Shown: positions 24,301 to 36,300 of the stretch, piece by piece
How positions within the stretch are numbered: the stretch's first letter is position 1
Layout: each line of letters starts with the position of its first letter
Source of the DNA: Echinococcus granulosus
Lineage: Eukaryota; Platyhelminthes; Cestoda; Cyclophyllidea; Taeniidae
Direction of reading: 5' to 3'
Assembly: GCF_000524195.1 (NCBI RefSeq)
Contig: NW_020170430.1
Location: forward strand, 365,547 to 429,546
Length of the DNA: 64,000 nucleotides
Program-made: the position numbers and the translations under genes
The notes under the pieces: generated by a model
The model's database searches: none
The model's input: only the letters and a program-made list of their open reading frames with translations
What the model was told of the DNA's origin: nothing

Positions 24301-27300
24301 CTGAGCGATTTTTTCACTAATATTTAGAGATGAGTTAAATTTAAATTGAGAATAAGTTTTTGTACTTTCTGCAAACTCGTTTACACATAAATAATTCTCT
24401 TAAGCGGTTGTAATTATTTCATTTAACCAGACCCACTTAGGCCCCGATAGCACTTGTTGACCATATCCCATTTTCAGTTAGCGAGGATTTGGTTTACTTT
24501 TCAAAAGATGCTTGTACCTCAGGCCATTAAGCTGGCTCATTTTGTTCTTAGCCTCAGCAAACCAGGAGAGGAGGTTGTGCGCGGTGGAAAAGAAACGGTG
24601 GAAGTGTTGCGCCTCCTCCAGCTGCTGGGCACGCGCCTCAGCGGTAGCGGCGAGGTCCTGAGCAGCACGTAGGACGCAGTCGCGGCGCAAGCTCAGACGT
24701 ATCTCCTCCTCGCCTGAGTAGGTGGGCAGAAGGGCGACCGCAGTGGCGGCGAGGGCAGCGCAGCTCGAGTTGAGGTGAGCGAGTCTCTGCTGCACCCCAG
24801 CCTGCCGCCGTCGTAGGCTCGCGATCCCACCGCCGTGACCTCCTGCTGAGGCCAACTGGTCCGTCACCATCTCCACAGTGGGCTCCTCTGGCAGGAATTG
24901 ATAGAACTCCTCGATCTGCTTCTCGAGGTACTATAGAATAAGTGAAAAATATGAATCACTTTCTACATTTATACGGCATAATTTTACCCACCATGTATCA
25001 GTAAGTTGAATAAATCCTCTCTTAAGCTTTTACGTTTTTGAGGATGAAATAAATTTCATAAACAGTTCATATGTCATTCGTAAATGTGGATAAAGCCTTC
25101 GTTCCTTCGTCTTTAGATCTCATAATAACTACATCTGAGTCGCACAACTTTCCGTTATTACAATTTGCATGATAGAAAGCATACTTCCTCTTTTGGAATA
25201 AGGGACGTGGATGAATTAGCTGCGTTTTCAATGTCATGAATCCAACTCCAATTGTATTTGCTTTCTTATGACCTTTTCAGTGCGTTTGACATCAACTTAC
25301 GGGTAATGATACAAATAAAAAGTCATGCGAGTCAGTCCATTTAAGACGGACTATTAAGTTATCGTGAAGTATAATTGATCAACCTATTAAAACATCTTTA
25401 AAATTTGTTAATCAAAGCTGAGGGAAATAAGTAGGAGGTCAATGTCACTTCAGACAATACGGGAAACACGAAGAGAATATCTTCCACCCAACTTTTGTTA
25501 CTGTTCTCCTAGGCAACACACTACTGCAAGTGGCCGAAAGTTTACATTGTTCTACAAAGGCATTCTAATAACTATGTTATCTTCATTCAGTCTTGCTAAA
25601 CTCAGCAACGATAAGCGCTGACTGAAAAATACTTTCACTAAGTTCATGCATACTAATTTATTTTTCTTCCTCCCATTAGCGAATTTTTGTATCTGGCTCC
25701 TCTACAAAATTTACCCATCCAAAATTATTTTGATCATGCTTATGACATGACACATTGTATCGGGAAGGTTTTTCCAAGTACGAATCTGAGAGCATTGACA
25801 GTGAGAATGAAAGGAAAACCCATCATTGAGCAGGTATTATTGATGGGATGAAGGAGGATAGGCAAACGTGTGCGAAAAAAACAGGTTACAGAGGTTCTGT
25901 TTAGGGGAACACGTCCTCGCCCTACATTCAGTGACTCACTCAAAAGACTAGTGCAGAAGAGCAGGGAGTAAGGGTGGGAGGGAGCATGGGCAAGCCGATT
26001 TGATTGCATGGGCGTGACCTCGCCCACTACGACGGACACACCACGCAAATGCCCACTTCGCGTGTGTGAGCGTACGGAGGAGCGGTTGTGGAGTGGCAGC
26101 ACGCTTACCACGACAGTTTTGAAGGAAACATGGGAAGTGGAGCACTTATTCACCCACAACATTGAGAATGGCGATCACAATTATGACACGAAATGGACAA
26201 AGTGAATTTGAAGTAGATGGACAGATGAGCTAGGCATTAAAAGTGTCCTTTGGATGGTTGTTCATCAACTATCAAAAAATGATTTTCTTTAAACGAAATG
26301 GCTAAACAAATGTTTTTACGGTACACAAATGGGAAAAAATCTGACGAGCAACGTTTAAACACCAAAGTATCCTTGAGCTAGTAATGTGACTGCGAACTTG
26401 CCAAAGACACTTACAACTAAATTAGCTTTACAGACAATCATGTCAGTTTTATTCACAATGGTCAATGGCTCGATTGAAAACCGATGTCAAGGAAGTATAA
26501 ATAAATTCGTCCGAAATCCCGTAAAGTACAAATAATTCTTACAAAAAGAGTTGTTTTAAGTGTTCATTTTCTCCTCCCCTTTTTGATTAACTACTGTTTC
26601 ATTAACACCGCCTTACCTGAGCGTCGGAGAAAAATCGGTGGAGCGTGAGGGCAGATTTCAGTAGCTGCCCTCTGGTGGTGATCATTTCAAGCAGGTCAGC
26701 CCAGTCCTCGTTAAGGCCGTCCTTGGCAAGCGCAATCTCAGAACGGTTTTTGTGACCTTTGGCGATAATTTGGTCGATGCGAAAGAGCATCATCTTTACA
26801 CGACGTTCGCCCTCCTTCCGTGTGCACTTGGAGAATTGGTCGAAACGATCCTTGAGATTAAACGTTTGCTCCAAGTCAGCGCCCACATTCGGGTCTTTGG
26901 CGGTCTTTTGCCGCTCAGCTATCCAGTCCTGTGGTCCAACAAAGTATGCATAGCACATCGTCAGCAATCAGAAAATAAAAAGCTATGTGGTATTGGCTAC
27001 GTGTTTTGAAACCCTAGATTTAATGACTAACTTTGCTTTTAGTATGACCCAAGAAGTCTAAAATGATCCTTTTTCGCATTAAGTTTACAATTTTGTCACA
27101 TTATTTTATGGAAACAACGCTCTGTCCTAGACTATAATATGTTGAAAGCAAAATTAAGTTAGCCTGGATTTGACTTAACAGAATATACCCTTATCACCAA
27201 GAATAGTATTGGACCAGTAAGTTTCATGTCAAGTTAGAAGTAAAGAATACCGATGATAAACCAAATGCTTCAAAATTTTAACCATGGTTACAGGTAATGA

Positions 27301-30300
27301 TTGCTTGATCAAACACTTTATCCAATTTCGGAGATTTTGGTTTCAAAGTAAAAGTTCATACCTCAAGATCGTTGACATCTTGCATTAGATCGTGCAGGCT
27401 GATAGACTCAACCAGATCCTTTCGGCAGTCTAGTACGCTGTTCTCGAGAAGCGCGAAGTCATTCACAAGCCGCGAGATTGCGTTGGCAACCGCAGACTTG
27501 GCTCCTGGTGGAGCGCTCACGTAATTGCCATTTATTTGCACGCCCGAGGAAAGTTGGGTACACAACTCGTTCCCCCGGCGGTGAGTTCTGGTGACTTCGT
27601 TAGACCAATGCTTGACAGTTTCATGTAGCACATTCAATTGACGTAGGGATCGGTTGGCCTCCTCAATGCTCTGCAGTGAAGGCATGATCAAAATATGAGT
27701 GTTTGTTTTTGTGGGCTACAAAAAAATAGTCGTTTAGGCATAGCAAATACTTCAAGTAATTTACACGCACGAAAGGGGAGCTATTCAGCATTATTAACAT
27801 CCACTTGAGTCTCCTGAGAGCTACCGACGGTGAAGTGGTCATGTAACGTAGTCATTCATAATTTTCGAGAGCAAGCATTACAGATTACAGGAACCGAAAC
27901 ACCTTCTTTGGCGTGCTGAACAAATGCTTTGACTAATAGACATTGCACGAAATAATGCCACAGTGATCAGAATACATGGCTCTTGACCATAATCAAGCTT
28001 TAAAGACAGTGCAGATATGATGTTTCTTTCAAGATAGTTATCATGAAACAACTACTTAGCAGTTACTTAAAATATCTTTACTTTCCCATTTTGGGGAAAA
28101 TCAGGGCTATTTTTCACCCATCCGAATAATTTTCCAACTAAGAATCACCCCTGAAATGGGACTGACCTTATCTTAAGAACTGTAACCAATTGTTGGATTT
28201 GATGAATGCTTAAAATTGAACAAATTTGGTTAAGGACAAAAAGATGTGGATTCTTTAAAATAATGCATTAGCCTGATCAACGCAGCAGAAAGGAGCGAAT
28301 AAAAGAAGTTACGGTGGGCTCGCAGATGCTTTGCAAGTAGAGCTCCCGTTCGGATATCCAGGCCTCCATATTGACAGCATCAAAGAAGAATTTGTGAATG
28401 GCCTCAGCCAACCGTAGTTCTTCTCGTCGAACCTCGAGCAGATGAGTGACCGTATACCAGGCCTGTTCCAACTCACCCAGAACTTCGCGGAAACTTCCAA
28501 CTCTTTCGGCGGCACCTTCACTTTTACCCAAATACGTTTCCTTCACCCTCTGCAACAGATTAGGTACTCTTCACACTATTTAAAGGTATTTCTAGTATTT
28601 AATTATTTTGATTGTTCAAATTAATATAGAAGTAAAGGGTACAATAAACTATTAACGTAATTCTAAAAATCTGGGATTAGCTTCTGCGACGACGTTGCAA
28701 AAAACAGGAAAATTCCACCACAAATAAAAAGAATATTGTGTATGCGATTGTATGTGGCTGAGAAGGTAATCATTTCTACCGGTCCCACTCCTTTTAGCAG
28801 ATCACACTAGGAAACCCTCCTCAGATGTGCATATGACTCAGGTATAAGACTGTTTGAAGCAATAATTAGTAGGCTATGGGTCAGAGAGGGAATTCATGTT
28901 GCTCAAAAGTAGCCATGTGCTTTAAGGAAGTCTTACAAGACAAAGAGCCTTCACTCTAGGTCCACGATTTTCCACTTCTGCTATGTGATTCATCAATCGC
29001 CGGTTCTCTTGCTGCACGCGAAGCAGATGTTTGCCAACGGACCACCTGTCCTGAGGCGTCCAGTCGTTGAATGGCTGGCGGATCTGCACCAACTTATCCT
29101 TCACCCAGAGAAGCTCCGAGTTCAGATCGAGCAGGTGACTGGCAACCGTGATGTGTAGATTCAGGAGGTCTTCGCGCTGTGTTAAGGCTGCGCTCACAGC
29201 ACACAACTGCTTGTCCACCTCCGTATTTACAGCAGCGAGATCGGCAGCGCGGTCAGGATGCCGCTGCGACAGTGAATCCGTGTGCTCCTACATAACAGTA
29301 TCAGACTCTTTAATTAAAATAAGTTAATAATAAAACCTACAGCTTCGTAAAAATAAAAAGGCACATTATCGCCCAGTATCACAAAACACAACATAGCCCA
29401 GTGAGAGACAAAATAGAATAACTTCCAGTTGAACCCAAAGTGGAGGTGACAAGGCTTTCATGTTGCCAAACAGACATAAGTCCCAGCTAAGTACAAAGTG
29501 CTGTTCTAAAGACAGTATTTCGGTACGGTACCAACTCACAAAATGTCACAGTTGTTGAATAGATTCTTATGGAAATGTTTTCAGCAAAACTGGAATAATT
29601 ACAATGGTTTATTGCCAGCATCTAATCCATTTAAATAAAAATGTACTATGGAAACTGGTTTGCATGTAACAGGAAGAAAAGATTTTAGTTGATCCCCTTA
29701 ATCAGGAGAGAATGTGTGCGCCCAAGCCCCTATTCTTCAATCGCCAGAACAGCACCGATTGCTGAATTAAGAACGAGTCTGAACATTCTTGATAGTACAA
29801 TTGTTCATATGATTTCCTCTTCGTAGGTATGAGCAAGTGTAATATATACATTATTCTTATTGAGGTTTGGTTTTGCACTGTACTGATGGTGTAAATTCAG
29901 TCACTTTGAAATCTTAAAATAACTTTAGGTAGGAGAACTAGCCTTGATTACAGCTGCCATTTCGGAGTAGTTCGAAAAACCTTGACAGTCTCTCTGGTGG
30001 GAGTCCAACAGCTGTTGAAGCTCTGTTAGACCTGCAATTGCTAAGCTGGAATCCTCAATATCTGTTTTCACTTTGGGAAGCAGTTTTTCGGCCCATTGTA
30101 ACAATTCTTGCACCGTCCCATTCAACAGGTATTCTGCAAACGAAGAACACTAAAATCATCAAAACTTGTTGCCAGAAAAACGCTGATTTCTTGTTGAATA
30201 TTTCCTCATACAGCTTATTTAGGAGCGTTTTAGATCCATTAGAAAAGTTTCAATAACTATAAAACCGAAACAAAGGGAATGTACAAACTTGCCTCTGTGT

Positions 30301-33300
30301 AATTCCTCCAGACTCAGCATTTGTTTGTGAAGTTCCCTTAGCAGGGCTTCCCAGTGCACGTACATGGTGTCGATGCTCACAGAAACGACGCGACTGACGC
30401 TGGGACAAGAATCAATGAGCTGTTTTCCAGTCTGAAGATTAAAAAGAAGCACACCCCATTTTTGGAAACCTAAGTCACAGACAGGAAAGGTTAGTAAAGC
30501 TTATCAGAGCTGACGCACCTCGATGATACCCTCCGCACGCTCCCGACTAGCCTCTATCTCCTCCTGCAGCGCCTTCACCTGGCCGTAGGCGTTCGAGACG
30601 TCGCGCTTCGAGGTTAGCGTCACTTGATTCAATGCCACCAGCTTTTCTGACATCCAGTCCTCGATCTGCAAAGTGTACGTATAACCAAGACTAATTTCCA
30701 CCCTGTCGTTTGTTTATTTTTTGTTTGGAGAAAGCGAAATCAACTTTGGGCAAAAAAGCCATATGAATAACATTCAAAGAATTAGAGTTGGATGCATATT
30801 TAAACACAGGAAATATCCATTCAAAATGCAAAATACTACAAAGTGATAAATAAATGATGCTTCAAAGGGGCAATATGAGATCTTACGTCGGCGAAATCAT
30901 TCAGCAGCTCTTGCAGGCGCAAATTTTCTTTCAAATGCCGTTCACATTCATAGGCCTTCTTCTTGTTTTGCTCTAATCTAAATTTAAAAGTATAATAATG
31001 TCATTCGAAATCCTTGAACAGAATAGCCGAAATTCTTGCATTAAATTAGAAAACTTGAAAGCACAACAGAAGAAAATCATAGCTTCCTTCGTTTCCGTGT
31101 TCTCCGCGGTAGAAGAAACGCTCACCTTTGGCGCAGATTATTTGTTCTGGAGAAGAAGCGGTCTTCATTGCCGTGATCACCGGTAAGTAAGTCTCGACCT
31201 TTGCGCTCGAGTGCATTGAATCGGTTGCAGCAGGCAAGCATTGAGGCGACAAACGCCTCATGACATTTTAGTGCGCTTTCCACTGCTTCAAGAGACTCCT
31301 ATTCAACAAGATTAGAGTGCTGTAACTACAAGGTCTCATATTCAGGCGGTGCTGTGTATGCTCAAGATTAAAAGTAGATCACCATTTGCTTGAAAACTGA
31401 CCTGAGGATTTACTCAGGGGATAGGTGGTACTGGACTGAGTAAGCCCTGATGAAGTGAACAAGATATTGTCGCAAAGTGCAGTTAGGAAGGGCACATGTA
31501 GGGTATCACTTTTGTTAGGCTTGTTAACGCTTGCTATAAACCTAAAAGTACTACCATTGAGCAACCTTGGAGATGTAATAGAACATGCTTTGAATTAGCG
31601 TAACATCTAATGGTTATAAAAGTGTACGTAAAAAGGGACGTTGGTAAAATCGTCAAAGAAGGGATTAGCGAATGAAACACTATTTTGTCATAGTAATGTG
31701 CTAGATTGGTGTGATTGGGAGCCCAAACATTGGTTGGCTAAAACGGTATTGCATACCAGTTGGCATTCCTGGTTCAAGTAGGCATCTTGCTGATACACTG
31801 CAGCCTCCAGCCCTCCAAGTTCAGCGAATAAATCCTGAAACAATGCAAACATGCAAACATCCATGTTTCGAGTGTCGCTACGGGCTACTCAACATTTCCC
31901 ATTGTGTGTCCAGTGGTGTTAACAAAGACCTGAAGGTGCCAAAATAGGGTCTCAACCCACAATACCCCTTGCTGATCAAATTATGCAAACAAACTTGTTT
32001 TTAACAAGAAGTCCGCTGAATCAAAAATGCCAAAACTTTGACTCTTCCGCGATTCCCACTTCTCATCTTGAATGATTGCGTTATTTAAACTGCCCCCAAA
32101 TGCTGAGGGGAATATGATGACTTCCGGATTTCAGGTATTTAGAATCGGTATATCGCAAAATCCTAGTTCGAAAATGGAGGTCACAGAAACGCATCAACGG
32201 GGAAAATAATCTATCATTTTGCATTACTTAGTAAAACTAGAAATGGTTACAATGGTTTACGTACTCTGAAGACCAATTAAGGCTGATTCTGCCTAATAGC
32301 TACTTTTACCCACTTTTTACCATTTCTACTAAGCTTAACCTTTGTTAACTCCAGAGTCATGATGAAGAAGGGTGGATTCCGGTTTGTTACTTTGTTTGTT
32401 ATAAGCTGATTTAACGTACCTGGATTGCGATGCTTTGGTTTAGATTGTTAATATTTTTCCGAACCAGATCGCACGTTTCGGCGTATTCCTCAATAACCTG
32501 CACCGGATTGACACGGGGTTCTTTGACAGGCGATTCGGTGTCCACCAAATGATGGACTTTTTCGTAGTCTCCCAAAAGCTTCTCCAGGCGTTTCTCAGCG
32601 GTTAGCAGTTCCTGTAGATCCTGTTCTCGTGAACACACTGAAGCACGTACCTCCTAAAATTTCACCAACGTGCCAAATTTCCAAAATATTTTTTCCAAAC
32701 TTAACCTTAAAAAGCGCGGCAAAATCCGCTAAAACTAAAAAACTAATCTGCTTATGTAAAATTATATTGGCGCAACAGCTCTACCAAGTCCGAGAGGCTC
32801 AAAACCAGAACTAGTTAAAACTAGTAACAACAAGACCTAATCAAGACCGAAACTGAAACCCAATTGTATCCAGAAAAGTTGGTAATATAAGCCAGAAATG
32901 CGATTTAATGAGAGTAATGATAGAATTCAGACCTCGTGAAGATCACCATGTACAGTACAGTTTACAAGATACTAAGCTTTTGCAGACATGCAAATGCTTT
33001 GGTCTGAGTTGTTCTGGAGTGTTGAAAGGCTCTGGCTCGTTCAGAATTAGGTCTTCCTAAACGTGTGCGGAATTTACACCAGATTCCAAAGTAGTAGATT
33101 AGTGCTAGAACCAGAAGGATCAGGGGTGGGCAAATTGTACGCAAGTTTATCAGTATGCCTTCAATGGACAGAACTATCATCAAAATGCAGGATTCCCCTT
33201 AGAAACAAAGATCGTTGTCCAGATAGCTTACGCCTTCTACTGAATCCAAACCAAGCCTATTTCTCCTAAAAACATGACGCTAAAACAGCTGTACTAGACT

Positions 33301-36300
33301 AGATTCGGCTGCGGGATGTACAGCATTGTGATACTGCATCCGGAGGTTATCTGTAGCGTATTCTATTTTCAATGAAATCGCACAGATTGACAGATGTCAA
33401 CACTCAACATCTGTGCCGAGAAATGAGTCTTATTGTCAGTCAATCATGCACATGAAACTCCTAATCGGCTAAAAGTTTCCAGGGTGCTTTGAGAATAAAA
33501 TCTGTAGCAAACGAAATAGTGGAACATGCCTTCAGTTGTAATAAGAGTTGGGAATAACCCATACATAGTATTTTCCCAGGAATACTTCAATGCATGTGTT
33601 GTCGAAATTCACAAGCCATTGGCCAAGATGTGCATTCTACTTGTTCTTAAATGGACCTTGTACAAAAACGGAGTGTATTTCAAAAAATACTGCAGATATT
33701 ATTGCTAAGTTCTAGCCACCCAAATGCAAGACAAGTTAGAAAGTCAACAATCTTGGAGGGCTCGCATTCCGTTTCCATCTCCATGATACAATAATCCATC
33801 AGGAGCAACGAAGTGCTCTTTACGACCTTTACAGAATTCTGTAAACACTATTTTTACTTTTCGTGCCGAGCGTTGTCATAATGAATTTAGGGGATGGCAC
33901 GTATTAGATTATACCGAGAGATCAGTACTAACCATGTAAGGAAGCAGAGATAATAGCCCTTCGGCAGTCGATTTTCGAGGTAGACAATCAACATACGGAA
34001 TGAATTTTGCACTGTGATGTTGAATACTATAGTGGCAAGCAGTAAGTACAAAACTCCTTCGTTGGCTTCTTGCGGCAGAAGACTTAGCCAACGAATTTTG
34101 AGGATTATGAAAAAACTTCAAGACTTCATTGTAAATAAACATTGTGCAAGCTGATAACCAAAAGGCTGTAAGCTTTGCTTTCTCTAATAGTTGGTTCGAT
34201 GCTTTCCTAAAGAGTTCCCATATCTCAAACAGATCAATTCGTCTTTTCGCAAGTGCTAGAGAATCTTTCAACACAGGTGACACCAACCTAATCTTCATCC
34301 CACCGGATGCCTTGAGGCAACGATTCGGTGGATTGCACAACTTTGATTGAAGATTAGTATGAAATGTGTTTGAAACGTTTGAAGGTTTCGTGTACTTTAG
34401 TGACCAGTGACACTTACTAGGCCTGAATTGAGAGTCAGTAAGGAGAAGTTGGTAGAACCTCAAAACCTTCAGTGAGCTTTTCACAATACCTCTCACAGAA
34501 ACACCGGAGAATCTGACTGACATAGCAGGTTAGAGTCGTTTGAGAAAATCGACGTAAACAAAGAACTTAATGCTGTCTGTGTCAGCAACAAAAGTGCTTG
34601 TACACAATGTTGATGGCAAAATTTATCGTAATGCACTGGATGGACTGGCAAAATTAGCTCTAAGAGCAAGAGGACCAATGTCAGAAATAGGAATCTCTTC
34701 CTCAGAAGCTGCGTTCGCCATGCAGGTATTTAAGATTTGGCAAGCAAGCTGAATATAGCCTTGTCAACCAAGTTTATGACATTTAGCATTTCGAAACCGA
34801 TAGATACGACAAAAATGCCGCAGACCGCAGGACTTATAGATGTTCCGCAGTTTTGTGGCATCAAAATGTACTATCATATTGTCAACCGATGCTGAATTAC
34901 ATTTAGTGACATTTTCAAGCTTTTGCTTCTGCTAGCACCCTTATCCTTTGGAGTTTTTGCATATATTCATAGACTTGACTATCACAGTGGCCTCTACACC
35001 TTTGAAACTGTTCATACCAGGATCCGGAACTAACAAGGGCTTCAATTTTAATTTTGATAAGTTAATTCTAGCAGCTAGGTTACAACGAACCGCTTGGGTC
35101 CAAATTTGAGTTATGATTTCCTTTTTGTCAGAGGCTGCCCATGGATCAGTATACTTTTCTTTACACTTTCATGCGGAACTAAAAACTTTGGGGGGGGGGG
35201 GGGGGGGTCGAGTGGCGGTGAATTCTCTATTAGTACGAACAACTTTCCCAATCACTATAGAGAATCACGCTGCTTGTTTTTCCGGCTTTACGTCATTCTC
35301 AGTTACGGGCCATACCTCGAAACACTGAATGACTTTCAAATACTCTTGCAGCTGCACGAATGTTCAGAACCTTGGATTGACAGGTATCCATTTCTTAGTT
35401 TAAACTTTGCGATGTCAGTTTTAATAGTCTTAGTGATAACAGCAATATGGAGTAGGAGAGGCTCAAGCACAGGACTGGTGCGGTAAAACAAATCAGACGT
35501 TGTGACAATTACCTCATTCGACGTTTGTTGGTAACCAATGCTCACCTCAAGATTCGAAGGAATTGAAATGCAAGAGTTCTTGTCTTTTAAATGGAAAACC
35601 CACTGTAGAAACTCTCCTAGTGATTGCGCCGACTGTAGGTGCCCACCATGTAATGTCAGCAAGCTTTCGCACTGGTCTAATTGTCGATCAAGCCCTGCTA
35701 GCTTTCCGGAGAGCGCATCATGCTCCTTGAATAACCAACTCCTTCTCTCTTTTGAGAGACCGTCAGAGATCTGACAGGAGTCCGTAATCCGTTCACCGAT
35801 GTTGTCAACTTTTGCTCGAATCACTTTTGCATCCGACTTTAATGATTTCAAAAACATTTTCAATCGTGAGAAATGTGACACAGAAGGAATGTAGGTCCAG
35901 TTGTGTTGATTGAGAGCGGCCAACTTCTCCTTAATCCATTCATTAGTATAGAAGCAATCCTGGCATAGACAGAGGAAATTATGGTCCAAGTTCAACCTGT
36001 ACCGGCAATCTTCCACCCGATCTGCAAGGTGATTCCATGCGTCATTTAGCTGGTTCCTTGCCTCTGTCACTTGAGACAGCACAGCTTTGGCATCTGAAGC
36101 CTGTTCAATTGCTGCAGCATCAATGATATTGGTAGCCGTTTTATTAATATTTGCCACCTATTTGAAGGAAAGGAAATGTGGAAAAGTGCAAAAATGTACA
36201 AGATGTAAAGTAGCCAGCTTACCTTTTCAGCCATATCGCTCATTTGGTTTTCAATCTCTTCAAATCGACGTTCGACAAAATCGAATTCCTCCCGCAAGCT

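Noticed and set aside
34570..34752. Plus-strand open frame ending at a donor-like GTATTT
   Set aside because: No recognised domain or partner exon. It lies inside an intron region of the minus-strand spectrin gene.
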